Positions 1-7,791 of a stretch of 22,439 nt of DNA are shown here, one piece after another (positions within the stretch are counted from its first letter, which is position 1; each line of letters starts with the position of its first letter). The stretch is from positions 1 through 22,439 of the forward strand of contig CAYJPA010000092.1 of assembly GCA_964371945.1 (NCBI GenBank), in the 5' to 3' direction. Source of the stretch: CAYJPA01 sp964371945. Lineage in GTDB: Bacteria > Chloroflexota > Chloroflexia > Thermomicrobiales > UBA6265. The position numbers and the translations under genes are program-made. The notes beneath the pieces are model-generated. The model searched no databases, was not told the DNA's origin, and saw nothing but the letters and a program-made list of their open reading frames with translations.

Positions 1-83
1 CCCATGGCACCAACACAGGCACAACGCTATGGCACCTGACACCAGGGTCGCCCTTCTGAAATGTTCTTTGGAAACCCTTGAGC

Positions 84-275
84 CTAGACCTTCGGGGTTT
101 TCATCTGGGTGCGCATGCAGCGCGTGCAGATATCGAGGCGCACGGCCTCACCGTTGATCGTCAATCGCTTGCGCTGGACATTCGCCTTGAAGGAGCGGTT
201 AGTCCGGCGCTTGGAGAAGCTCACATTGTGTCCGAATGTCGTTGTCTTGCCGCAAACTTCACATCGCCCGGCCAT
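84..275 (-). CDS. rpmB: 50S ribosomal protein L28 (bL28), zinc-binding form
   Basis: This is a structural protein of the large ribosomal subunit. The 63-residue product begins MAGRCEVCGK and has the basic core typical of L28 (NVSFSKRRTNRSF, then NVQRKRL). Cysteines at residues 5 and 8 (CEVC) and a second CxxC pair (CTRC) near the C-terminus form the zinc ribbon of the C+ class of L28, which suggests no zinc-independent replacement of this copy. The ATG is preceded on the minus strand by AAAGGGAG about 7 nt upstream, a good ribosome binding site. It is divergent from fakA, an arrangement also known in Firmicutes and actinobacteria. A weak AAACCC/GGGTTT inverted repeat overlaps the stop codon. 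The identification is secure. Confidence 0.97.
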   Translation of the reverse strand: MAGRCEVCGKTTTFGHNVSFSKRRTNRSFKANVQRKRLTINGEAVRLDICTRCMRTQMKTPKV

Positions 276-368
276 CAGGGCACTCCCTTTCAGCGTCCCG
301 GTGACCGGGATTGGAATTCAATAGGTTTCGGCATCGCAATTTTGCCATCGGCGGGAACGCAACAAAGC

Positions 369-391
369 GCGCCGCCACTTGTGGACGGCGC
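369..391 (-). promoter_or_regulatory. Leader hairpin upstream of rpmB
   Basis: Six plus four base pairs (gcgccg + ccac with gtgg + cggcgc) enclose a TT turn, with one bulged A at 385. The hairpin lies in the predicted rpmB 5' leader, starting about 8 nt after the inferred transcription start, and is followed on the minus strand by a short T-rich stretch (GCTTTGTTGCG). It could be a ribosomal-protein leader or a 5' stabiliser. The pairing is visible; the function is inferred. Confidence 0.4.
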
Positions 392-405
392 CGCATCGAC
401 CGCCT

Positions 406-434
406 ATCCTACCACGACGTTCCAGGGCCAACAA
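406..434 (-). promoter_or_regulatory. Probable sigma70-type promoter of rpmB
   Basis: On the minus strand TTGTTG (434-429) and TAGGAT (411-406) are separated by exactly 17 nt. A start near 399 would give a leader of about 124 nt before rpmB. The boxes are good but not perfect matches. No equally good promoter was seen for fakA in the 276-563 spacer. Confidence 0.45.
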
Positions 435-566
435 TGTCGCATTCCTAAAATTCGGGATCTGATACTTGCGGGGTGTCTAAGTGGGCGTTTCGGTCCAGCG
501 AGTTATGATGATGAACAATTGTCTGAGAAGCCTTGCTGAAGTTCCGCCACAGGCAGGCCAGTCGTG

Positions 567-2168
567 ATGGCAACTACGGATTCCACCACGGTATCGATCG
601 TTTCTCATTGGTCCGGAGAATCGCTGCTCAGTGCCTGGACCGCCGCGCATCGTGCTCTCTTGGCCGACGAACAGCGCCTCAACGATCTGAATGTCTTTCC
701 CGTGCCAGATGGCGATACCGGCACGAACATGGCCGCTACGCTCCACGCTGGATTGGTTGAAGCGAATCAGCTTCTCGTCCACCAAAATACACGGGCGGAC
801 ACCGCCGGGGCCGCGATCGCGCGTGGCGCTCTCATGAAAGCGAACGGAAATTCGGGTTTGATCCTGTCGCAGATACTTCTCGGGTTTTCACAAGCGTTTG
901 CCGGCAAACATGTAATCGATGGACGCGACTTCGCAACTGGATTGCAGAACGCCAGTGATCTCGCGTACCGCGCGGTGATCGAACCGGTCGAGGGAACGAT
1001 CCTTACGGTTCTGAGGGTCGCATCGTTGTCGGCCATCACCACGGCGAAGGAATCGATGTCTCTGAACAAGGTGCTTGCTTCCGCGTTAACGGAGGCAGAG
1101 GCCGCGCTCGCTAAAACGACCGCACAACTCCACACACTGCGACGGGCCGGCGTTGTCGACGCGGGCGGGCTGGGATTCGTCGATCTGCTTCGCGCGCTTC
1201 TGAGCTTTGAGCGCGGAGACCTGGTCGATCTCGCAGATTCGCGGTTCAAACGTTTGTCGAATCGGAATCATTCAGCCCATGGGCTGAGTGAATACGGGTA
1301 TTGCACGAATTTTATGGTCTTGGGCAGTGCGCTTCCGGTCGAGAAGCTGCGATCTGAGCTCGCCCTTTATGGCAGCTCAGCGGTGATTGCGGGCGATGAC
1401 ACGATGATCAAGGTCCACATTCACACCGAGAATCCCGGGAAACTACTCGAATCCGCGATGAGTTACGGGGAGCTAATCGAAATTTCGATTGAGAACATGA
1501 ACCAACAGGTTCGGGCTCGCAATGAATCGCCGAGATCCGCAACTGTCGCGGTAGTCGCGATCGTTGAGGGCACAGGATTGCAGGCGATCTTCCGTTCGTT
1601 GGGCGCGACAGTCCTCTCTCCTCCCGTCCGTGGCCCCGACTCGTTAGCAGTTTGGCTGAGCTCGACGCTCGAGGAATCGACCTCCGGCCAAATCGTGCTG
1701 ATTCCGGTCAGCGAGGAGATACGCGCGGCCGCGTTCGAAGTCGGTCCTTGTTCATCGAAGGAGATCCAGGTGGTCGAATCCGCAACGATTCCACAGGGTC
1801 TGGCTGCACTTGCGGTCCACAAGGAGGCTCTCGATCCGAAATCGAATGTCAAGGCGATGAACGAGGCGATCGGATCAGTGCACACGGTCGAAATCCGAGT
1901 GTGCGAGGCAGCCGAGCCGGAAAGTCGATTCGTGGCTTTTGTCGATGGGGACGCGTCCTTCGCGACCGGCGATGAGCTTGACGCGTTGATCACTGGACTC
2001 GAGCTCGCGGGCGCTTCCTCTTCGGAGTTGATTACCATCTTCGTCGGATCTCGGGTTGGTTCAAATTCACTTGACTTCGAACGTGTTTCCGTCATGTTCC
2101 CGAACGCGGAACTTGATATCCTCGACGGAGGACAATCGGAGCCCCGCTACGCCATCGCAATCGAGTAG
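567..2168 (+). CDS. fakA: Fatty acid kinase FakA-like protein (DAK2/DhaL domain, YloV family)
   Basis: FakA is the ATP-binding subunit of the fatty acid kinase. It phosphorylates exogenous fatty acids held by a DegV-type FakB partner, making acyl-phosphate for phospholipid synthesis. The 533-residue product has an N-terminal DAK2 (DhaL-like) nucleotide-binding domain over roughly residues 10-210. It includes the metal/ATP motif NVFPVPDGDTGTNM near residue 45, GNSGLILSQILLGF and the loop GVVDAGGLGFVDL. The central FakA region follows (EYGYCTNFMV, KVHIHTENPG), then a C-terminal DegV-like region. Length is normal for the family (about 550). ATG 567 directly follows an in-frame GTG at 564 that could also start it; an AGGCAGG lies 9 nt upstream of the ATG. 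degV is next, supporting a FakAB pair. The small asp23/yloU gene that precedes yloV in Firmicutes is absent. Confidence 0.93.
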   Translation: MATTDSTTVSIVSHWSGESLLSAWTAAHRALLADEQRLNDLNVFPVPDGDTGTNMAATLHAGLVEANQLLVHQNTRADTAGAAIARGALMKANGNSGLILSQILLGFSQAFAGKHVIDGRDFATGLQNASDLAYRAVIEPVEGTILTVLRVASLSAITTAKESMSLNKVLASALTEAEAALAKTTAQLHTLRRAGVVDAGGLGFVDLLRALLSFERGDLVDLADSRFKRLSNRNHSAHGLSEYGYCTNFMVLGSALPVEKLRSELALYGSSAVIAGDDTMIKVHIHTENPGKLLESAMSYGELIEISIENMNQQVRARNESPRSATVAVVAIVEGTGLQAIFRSLGATVLSPPVRGPDSLAVWLSSTLEESTSGQIVLIPVSEEIRAAAFEVGPCSSKEIQVVESATIPQGLAALAVHKEALDPKSNVKAMNEAIGSVHTVEIRVCEAAEPESRFVAFVDGDASFATGDELDALITGLELAGASSSELITIFVGSRVGSNSLDFERVSVMFPNAELDILDGGQSEPRYAIAIE

Positions 2169-2202
2169 CGTTGGCGCCACTTCACCTGGAGGCACGAACA
2201 GG

Positions 2203-3048
2203 ATGGCTCGAGTCGCCATCGTCACCGATAGCACCGCCGACTTGCCGGCGGAGCTTCGAACTGCCCACAACATTACCGTCGTGCCGCTGAACATTCATTT
2301 CGATCGCCACATCTTCAAAGACCAGATCGACATTACGACTGATGCGTTTTTCGCGCGACTGAAGACGGCGACGACCCTACCGACTACTTCGCAGCCGTCG
2401 CCTGGGCAGTTTGAAGAGGTCTTTCGATCACTGGCCGTCGACCACGATGAAATCGTGACCGTGCTGATCTCGTCAAAGCTGAGCGGCACCGTGCAATCGG
2501 CTATGTTGGCGGCCGGAAATGTCGCAGATTTGATTCCGGTCGAAGTGGTTGATTCACGGAACGCATCATTGGGACTCGGATTCCAGGTGTTGGCCGCGGT
2601 CGATTTGGCGACCAAGGGACTGGGCGCGGTCGAAATCGCGGAGCAATTGCGAGCGAATGTTGATGCATACAGTCTCGTCTTCTTCGTAGACACGCTCGAA
2701 TACCTGCAACGCGGTGGCAGAATCGGCCGCGCGGCTTCGCTGGTGGGCACGTTGATCAGGCTGAAACCGATGCTCCGAGTCGACGAAGGGCAGGTTGTTC
2801 CTTACGAACGGACTCGCACGAGAGCTCGGGCGATCGAGGGCCTCCGCACTTTCGTGAGCGGCTGGCCGACCTCGATCAGCCGGCTCGGGATCCTTTACGC
2901 CACCGATCTCGAATTCGCGACGTCATTTGCGGCCGAATTCACGGAAAAGGTGCCTGCGGATCGGATCATCATCGCTCAATTCAGCCCCGTTCTGGGCACG
3001 CACGTCGGTCCCGGCGCGATGGGCGTTTGTATTGCCGAGGGCGAATAG
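2203..3048 (+). CDS. DegV family fatty-acid-binding protein (FakB-like)
   Basis: DegV proteins bind a single fatty acid and present it to FakA. The 281-residue product starts MARVAIVTDSTADLP, the classical DegV N-terminus. It contains the conserved TTSQPSPGQF motif (fatty-acid carboxylate site), ISSKLSGTVQSA, DSRNASLGLGF, the LEYLQRGGRIGRA signature with LIRLKPML, and the C-terminal GTHVGPGAMGV loop. Start ATG 2203 is chosen because CTGGAGG lies 10 nt upstream and the protein then begins exactly at the conserved strand; the open frame extends further upstream into fakA. It follows fakA by 34 nt, so the two are almost surely co-transcribed and form the kinase-carrier pair. Lipid preference (saturated or unsaturated) cannot be told from the sequence. 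Confidence 0.93.
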   Translation: MARVAIVTDSTADLPAELRTAHNITVVPLNIHFDRHIFKDQIDITTDAFFARLKTATTLPTTSQPSPGQFEEVFRSLAVDHDEIVTVLISSKLSGTVQSAMLAAGNVADLIPVEVVDSRNASLGLGFQVLAAVDLATKGLGAVEIAEQLRANVDAYSLVFFVDTLEYLQRGGRIGRAASLVGTLIRLKPMLRVDEGQVVPYERTRTRARAIEGLRTFVSGWPTSISRLGILYATDLEFATSFAAEFTEKVPADRIIIAQFSPVLGTHVGPGAMGVCIAEGE

Positions 3049-3181
3049 CTGCAAGCTGCAAGCTGCAAAAGAGCGTAGTTTCCCGGCATTCAATTCACAA
3101 TCCTGATAAGCGTCTGGCCGAGGTCTGAGCTCATTCCTTGCATCCCACGTCCTCAGGCTTGAAGCTTGAGGCTTGGAGCTA
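3046..3181. repeat. Intergenic element with inverted arms made of 7-nt repeats
   Basis: Three exact copies of GCTGCAA (3048-3068) begin in the last base of the degV stop codon. At 3157-3177 lie GCTTGAA, GCTTGAG and GCTTGGA, followed by GCTAGTA. The reverse complement of 3046-3068 matches 3159-3181 at 19 of 23 positions, so the two arrays are the imperfect inverted ends of a roughly 136 bp element. The interior of about 90 nt has no recognised gene. It resembles a small non-autonomous mobile or REP-like element; identity is unproven because only one copy is in the window. Confidence 0.55.
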
Positions 3182-3210
3182 GTAGCTCGTCGCCGCGGAG
3201 TCGATTTTTC

Positions 3211-5709
3211 GTGAGCTCCTCAAATCGCCGTTCGGTTGCGCCGGCGCAGCCGCAGTCGAATCCCAACGAACTCGTCGAGAATGCACTCGACGCGCTTCGC
3301 CGTGAGTGGAGGAGCGGATTCAATGGCCGGGCGCTCGATCAATTGGCGCTGCCATCGATTCGCCGGCTGGTTGGTCAGGCCGCAACGAACCACGCCGAGA
3401 CCGAGCTGCGGGAGATCGAGCGACGACTTGTTGACTACGAGAACCTGACGATCGATCGCCGCAAAGAAGAACTTGTTGAATTGGCCGCCCGGATCAAGGC
3501 GCTTGGTCCCGAGGTTCGGCATCCGCGGCAAACGGAACAGGAGATCGGAAAACTGCGCGATGCGCTGATCCGGCCCCCGTCAGCGCTGAAGCCGGTGCCT
3601 AAACCGCGAACAACGACCGCTCTTCGGCAGATCGACCCACAAGCCCCCGTCACCGAGCTCCCGCGCGTTGGCGACGCGGTCGCCAAAAAGCTGGCCAATC
3701 TCGGCGTCAAACAAGTCATCGATCTGTTGAATCTCAGTCCACGGCGGCACATTGACTATTCGCATGTGGTCAACATCGGGAGCATTCTCGGTTTCGGCGA
3801 GGCACAGCACGAGATCACGGTTCGCGGCGAAATCCTCGATCTCAAGGAGATTCCCAGTCGCGGCGCGACTCGCGTCACCATCAGGCTCGGTGACGAAACG
3901 GGTTGGGTTCGCGTCACCTGGTTCAACAGCTACATTGCTCGCCAGATTCGCCCAGGCATGCAGATCACGGTAAGCGGGGTTCTGGACTCCGATTTCGGAC
4001 CGCCGTCATTCACGAGTCCCGAATGGGAAGTGGTCGGCGGTCCATCGCTTTCTACCGGCCGATTGACCCCGGTCTATCCGCTGACTGCCGGTCTGGCGCA
4101 GAAGACAATGCGGTCGCTAACACGCGCCGCCTTGGACACCACCGCGACGGAGATCATCGATCCACTCCCAGCGACATTGCGCGCGGAACACGATCTACTC
4201 GCAGTTGGGATCGCCTACGAGCAGTTGCACTATCCAGGAAACCGGACAGAGCTCGAGCGGGCACAGCGCCGTCTTGCGTTTGACAACCTGTTGTTGCTTC
4301 AGCTCGGCCTGACGCAAAAGAAACAGGCCCGCTCAACAAACCTCGGTGTATCGGTGCCCGTCGATCGCGACTTGCTTGCTCGGTTTGAGTCGCAACTCCC
4401 ATTCCAGCTGACAATTGCCCAGCGCACGGCACTCGACGAGATTCTGGGCGATCTCGATCGCGGCAGGCCTATGGCGAGACTGCTGCAAGGCGACGTCGGC
4501 AGCGGCAAAACGGCCGTCGCGGCCGCGACTGCCCTGGTCACGGTCAATGCTGGATTCCAGGTGGCGGTGATGGCGCCAACCGAGATCCTGGCTGAGCAGC
4601 ACCTCTTCAATCTGCGTGGGCTCTTCAGCAATCTGGCCGAACATGAGCGTCCCGCGGTCGCGCTGTTGACCGGGAGCACGAAGGCGAAAGAGCGTCAAGC
4701 GCTTCTGCCAAGGGTCGAGGCAGGCGAGATCGATGTGCTGGTTGGCACGCACGCCTTGATTCAGGAGCACGTGAAGTTTCACCGGCTCGGACTTACCGTG
4801 ATCGACGAGCAGCATCGATTCGGCGTTCGCCAGCGCTCGTATTTGCCCGGCAAGGCCGCGGAAGCTCAACCGCACTTGCTCTCGATGACCGCGACACCCA
4901 TTCCACGAACGCTCAATCTTGTGCTCAATGGCGATCTCGACGTTTCGATCATCGGAGAGCTGCCGCCCGGTCGTATTCCGGTCAATACCCGCCGCTTTTT
5001 CGGCGCCCAGCGATCCGAGGCATACAACCTGGTTCGCCAGGAGGTCGCTGAAGGACATCAGGTCTTCGTTATCTGCCCGCTGGTCGAAGAATCGGAATCG
5101 AGCGACATGAAAGCCGCGGTCGAGGAGGCCGAACGACTGCAAACCGAGGTCTTTCCGTCGTTCAGGATCGCGACGCTACATGGTCGGATGTCCGGCAAGG
5201 AAAAGGACCGGATCATGACCGCGTTTCGCGACCGCGAGTACGATCTGCTCGTTTCGACGTCGGTGATCGAGGTGGGAATCGACGTGCCCAATGCCACGGT
5301 CATGCTCGTCGAAGCCGCGGAGCGATTCGGTCTTGCTCAGTTGCATCAATTCCGCGGCCGAGTCGGACGAGGCGCCAATCGCTCATATTGCCTTCTGCTG
5401 GCCGAAGAATCGTCGCCCGATGGCGAAGCCCGGCTCGACTTGATGGTTGAAACCAACGACGGCTTCGTGCTGGCGGAGAAGGATCTGGAACTGCGCGGGC
5501 CAGGCGACTATCTCGGCACTCGTCAAAGCGGACTGCCCGAGATGACCTGGCTCGATAAGAGCTTCGATATCAAACTGCTCGACTTGGCCCGGCAATCGGC
5601 CGAGCGGTTGATCACTCGCGACCCTAACCTGCACCTTCCTGAGCATCAAGAGCTCCGGCGCAAGCTCGAGACTCTTTGGGCCTCTGCCTCGACGCCACTG
5701 CCGTCCTAG
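3211..5709 (+). CDS. recG: ATP-dependent DNA helicase RecG
   Basis: RecG is a branch-migrating helicase that remodels stalled forks and Holliday junctions. The 832-residue product has an N-terminal extension, then the wedge region with the helix-hairpin-helix-like VTELPRVGDAVAKKLANLGV and an OB-fold DNA-binding wedge. The two-lobed SF2 motor follows: Walker A GDVGSGKT with Lys433, DExH box DEQH at 532-535, motif III SMTATPIPRT, motif V STSVIEVGIDVPNATVM and motif VI QFRGRVGRG. The C-terminal RecG helical segment is present (LELRGPGDYLGTRQSGLPE). GTG 3211 is chosen because GCGGAG ends 10 nt upstream. An earlier in-frame TTG at 3166 lies inside the repeat and would add 15 poorly conserved residues. 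It follows degV after the repeat and is tightly followed by rsmD. Confidence 0.96.
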   Translation: MSSSNRRSVAPAQPQSNPNELVENALDALRREWRSGFNGRALDQLALPSIRRLVGQAATNHAETELREIERRLVDYENLTIDRRKEELVELAARIKALGPEVRHPRQTEQEIGKLRDALIRPPSALKPVPKPRTTTALRQIDPQAPVTELPRVGDAVAKKLANLGVKQVIDLLNLSPRRHIDYSHVVNIGSILGFGEAQHEITVRGEILDLKEIPSRGATRVTIRLGDETGWVRVTWFNSYIARQIRPGMQITVSGVLDSDFGPPSFTSPEWEVVGGPSLSTGRLTPVYPLTAGLAQKTMRSLTRAALDTTATEIIDPLPATLRAEHDLLAVGIAYEQLHYPGNRTELERAQRRLAFDNLLLLQLGLTQKKQARSTNLGVSVPVDRDLLARFESQLPFQLTIAQRTALDEILGDLDRGRPMARLLQGDVGSGKTAVAAATALVTVNAGFQVAVMAPTEILAEQHLFNLRGLFSNLAEHERPAVALLTGSTKAKERQALLPRVEAGEIDVLVGTHALIQEHVKFHRLGLTVIDEQHRFGVRQRSYLPGKAAEAQPHLLSMTATPIPRTLNLVLNGDLDVSIIGELPPGRIPVNTRRFFGAQRSEAYNLVRQEVAEGHQVFVICPLVEESESSDMKAAVEEAERLQTEVFPSFRIATLHGRMSGKEKDRIMTAFRDREYDLLVSTSVIEVGIDVPNATVMLVEAAERFGLAQLHQFRGRVGRGANRSYCLLLAEESSPDGEARLDLMVETNDGFVLAEKDLELRGPGDYLGTRQSGLPEMTWLDKSFDIKLLDLARQSAERLITRDPNLHLPEHQELRRKLETLWASASTPLPS

Positions 5710-5725
5710 TGATGAGGGGTTCCAG

Positions 5726-6331
5726 TTGCGAGTAATTGCGGGCACGGCCCGTGGACACCGTCTCAAGGGGCCGCCGAGTATCGCGACCCGTCCCATGGCC
5801 GATAAGATCAAAGGCGCTTTGTTTTCAATGCTGGCGTCGCTAGGGGTCGAGATCGACCGCGTGCTCGACCTCTACGCCGGCACCGGAAGCATCGGGATCG
5901 AAGCACTTTCCCGGGGAGCAACCTGGGTCGACTTCGTCGATCAAAGCGCGGCGGCCTGCGCGGTGATCCGAGCGAACGTCGAGCACACCAAATTCAAGAG
6001 CGAGAGTCGCGTTCACAACATGCCGGTCGCTAGTTTTCTCAACCGGCGCGAGCAGCCGTACGACTTCGTCATTCTCGATCCGCCCTACGCGGACCCGGCG
6101 ATCGTCGATATCCTCACCAAGCTCCAGGCGTCGGCGTTGGTACAATCCGGCACAATCGTCGTCATGGGACACTCTCCGAGGTTTGAGTTGCCGGTTCACT
6201 TGGGGCGGCTTGTGCGATTGCGGCAGCGATGCCATGGAGACAGCTGTCTCTCGATCTTTGAAATCGACCCGCCGGTTGGCGGGGTCGACCAACCAGATAG
6301 CGGCAGTGGCGCCGTCGAAGGACCGACTTGA
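5726..6331 (+). CDS. rsmD: 16S rRNA (guanine-966 N2)-methyltransferase RsmD
   Basis: RsmD methylates G966 of 16S rRNA using S-adenosylmethionine. The 201-residue product begins MRVIAGTARGHRLKGP, the usual RsmD start, then RPMADKIKGALFSML in place of the common RPTxDRVREALF. The SAM-binding motif is DLYAGTGSIGIEALSRGA, and the N-methyltransferase catalytic motif DPPY is at residues 118-121. The start is TTG at 5726, supported by GAGGGG about 7 nt upstream and by the conserved N-terminus; no ATG fits. It lies 16 nt after recG, and its stop overlaps the coaD start as TGATG, so translation of the two is probably coupled. The C-terminus after the catalytic fold (from about residue 185) is low in complexity and unlikely to matter. 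Confidence 0.94.
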   Translation: MRVIAGTARGHRLKGPPSIATRPMADKIKGALFSMLASLGVEIDRVLDLYAGTGSIGIEALSRGATWVDFVDQSAAACAVIRANVEHTKFKSESRVHNMPVASFLNRREQPYDFVILDPPYADPAIVDILTKLQASALVQSGTIVVMGHSPRFELPVHLGRLVRLRQRCHGDSCLSIFEIDPPVGGVDQPDSGSGAVEGPT

Positions 6332-6822
6332 TGTCCGTTGCGATCTACCCAGGCAGTTTCGATCCGATCACCTTGGGGCATGTCGACCTCGCCAAACGCG
6401 CGGCAAGGCTGTTCGATCAGGTGATCGTCGCGGTTTACTCCAGATCTGAGAAGCCAGGCGCGCTTTTTTCAGCCGGTGAGCGAGTTGAGCTGGCCTCTCT
6501 GGCTCTCCAGGGGGTCCAAAACATCTCGGTCGAGAGCTTCTCTGGTTTGGCGGTCGAGTACGCACGGGCCTGTGGGGCGAATACGATCGTGCGGGGACTG
6601 CGGGCGGTCTCCGATTTCGAGTACGAGTTCAAATTGGCGCATATGAACGCTCATTTGGCGTCGGAGATCGAGGTCGTTTGCCTAATGACCTCATCTCGTC
6701 ACTCCTTCATCAGCTCCAGCCTGATCCGCGAGGTCGCTTCGCTCGGTGGCGATCTGCGCGGCCTGGTGCCCAACGAAGTGTTATCGGCATTGCACAAGCG
6801 CTTCGCGACTCCGATTATCTAA
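6331..6822 (+). CDS. coaD: Phosphopantetheine adenylyltransferase
   Basis: CoaD transfers AMP from ATP to 4'-phosphopantetheine, the penultimate step of coenzyme A synthesis, and so feeds the ACP prosthetic group. The 163-residue product has the nucleotidyltransferase motif YPGSFDPITLGH with catalytic His17. It also has the phosphopantetheine-binding RGLRAVSDFEYEFKLAHMN and the C-terminal ATP-binding SRHSFISSSLIREVASLGGD. Length is normal (about 160). ATG 6331 overlaps the rsmD stop (TGATG); an in-frame TTG at 6328 would add one residue. The rsmD-coaD pairing is widespread. Confidence 0.97.
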   Translation: MSVAIYPGSFDPITLGHVDLAKRAARLFDQVIVAVYSRSEKPGALFSAGERVELASLALQGVQNISVESFSGLAVEYARACGANTIVRGLRAVSDFEYEFKLAHMNAHLASEIEVVCLMTSSRHSFISSSLIREVASLGGDLRGLVPNEVLSALHKRFATPII

Positions 6823-6830
6823 CGAACTAT

Positions 6831-6860
6831 TTGACCATCTGATCACTCGACTGCGACAAT
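6831..6860 (+). promoter_or_regulatory. Possible weak promoter before the DivIVA-like gene
   Basis: TTGACC (6831-6836) and GACAAT (6855-6860) are separated by 18 nt, just after the coaD stop and about 120 nt before the next start. The -10 box is poor (four of six). Nothing else is recognised in the 156 nt spacer. Confidence 0.25.
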
Positions 6861-6978
6861 CCGTGCCTGCGCATCCGATTGCCGCGAACGCTTTTGGTTG
6901 TACCATCGCGTTGGATCGGCGCGTCACCAAGACCTTGCTGAAACAAAATCAATCAGCGACCGCACCGTGGAGCAGCGT

Positions 6979-7488
6979 ATGTACGAGGACGGCGATCCGA
7001 ATGAGGATGGAACGGTCGATATCCTCTATCTCGTCGACCGGCTCGAAGAGCTGGTCGGCGTCGGAAAGCGGGTGCCGTTCAGCGGTCGGGTTATGGTCGA
7101 AGAAGAGCAATTCCTGGCACTGGTCGATCAACTCCGAATCGCGGTTCCGAACGAGATCAAGCAGGCTCAGCGGGTGATTCGCGAGCGCGAGCACATCATC
7201 GCCGAGGCCCAAGACGAGGCAGCCCGCATCCTGGACGCCGCCAAAAAACGCGCGGAATATGTCGTGTCCCAGGAAGGACTGCTCAACGAAGCCCGGCAGC
7301 AGAGTGAGCTCATCCTCCAGGCATCAGAAGAGAATAGGAAGCGCGCACTAGGTGAGATCGACGTCTATGCGATCGATCAGTTCAACCGGGTCGAAGACGC
7401 GCTGCGCGACGGGCTGGCAATCGTCGATCAGGCCGTGCGCGAAACGGTCGCCGCCCTCAACGCTGCCCGCGACAACGTCGGAAGATAA
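6979..7488 (+). CDS. DivIVA/SepIVA-like coiled-coil protein
   Basis: The 169-residue acidic product has a short N-terminal module (DILYLVDRLEELVGVGKRVPF, then VMVEEEQFLALVDQLRIAVP). A long charged coiled coil (about residues 55-120) follows, rich in Ala, Glu, Gln and Arg (IIAEAQDEAARILDAAKKRA). The module pattern closely resembles mycobacterial SepIVA (a DivIVA-domain protein of septation and cell-envelope growth), which has LDELSAIVEEARGVPM followed by LELIDDIKDAIP at equivalent places. A role as a cytoplasmic scaffold is inferred, not shown. ATG 6979 is chosen because GTGGAG lies 6 nt upstream; the open frame reaches back to 6898 but the added residues look non-coding. Its place between coaD and the DUF177-rpmF pair is the actinobacterial order. 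The automatic name F0 subunit B would be a coiled-coil artefact. Confidence 0.75.
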   Translation: MYEDGDPNEDGTVDILYLVDRLEELVGVGKRVPFSGRVMVEEEQFLALVDQLRIAVPNEIKQAQRVIREREHIIAEAQDEAARILDAAKKRAEYVVSQEGLLNEARQQSELILQASEENRKRALGEIDVYAIDQFNRVEDALRDGLAIVDQAVRETVAALNAARDNVGR

Positions 7489-7509
7489 GCAGGAAGAACA
7501 GGGCCAGAC

Positions 7510-7781
7510 TTAGCGAGATTCGACGAGCTCTTCGACTTCTACCCTGGTCAAAACCACGCGAGAGACGGTTCTAAGCGACGCTCGTGGTCGAAGATCGGTC
7601 GGATACGGCTCTCCTCGCTCGCGATAGCCCTCGAGATGCAGCACGATAGCCTCACGAGCGGATTCAATTGCTTGGGCCTCTGTTCGGCCCCAGGTGAGCA
7701 CCCCCGGCATCGCGGGAACGCGTACAAGGAAGCACTGCCATCGGGGTCGTCAGTAAGGATGATCGTATAGCTACGTGTCAT
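7510..7781 (-). pseudogene. hicB: HicB-family antitoxin, frameshifted
   Basis: HicB neutralises the HicA mRNA interferase. Read leftward from ATG 7781, the frame gives MTRSYTIILTDDPDGSA and then leaves the expected sequence. The continuation is in another frame: VRVPAMPGVLTWGRTEAQAI then ESAREAIVLHLEGYRERGEP, the core of the partial RNase H-like HicB fold. The break is at about 7728-7737; one missing base would restore DPDGSAYLVRVPAMPGV. The joined product would be about 90 residues, a normal HicB length, ending at TAA 7510-7512. It lies 10 nt behind the hicA remnant, the usual hicA-hicB order, and is oppositely oriented to the surrounding housekeeping genes. A sequencing error could explain this single frameshift, but the damage in hicA argues for real decay. 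Confidence 0.8.
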
Positions 7782-7791
7782 TGATGCAATC

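Noticed and set aside
78..539. 153-codon plus-strand frame over rpmB and its leader
   Set aside because: It is antisense to the clearly conserved L28 gene, and its remaining part covers the predicted promoter and hairpin.
4333..5142. 269-codon minus-strand frame inside recG
   Set aside because: It is a shadow of the RecG motor domain, which has all helicase motifs on the plus strand.
7548..7781. Intact 77-residue protein starting MTRSYTIILTDDPDGSA
   Set aside because: Only the first 17 or so residues fit HicB; the rest is out-of-frame translation after a single-base loss, so it is treated as a pseudogene.
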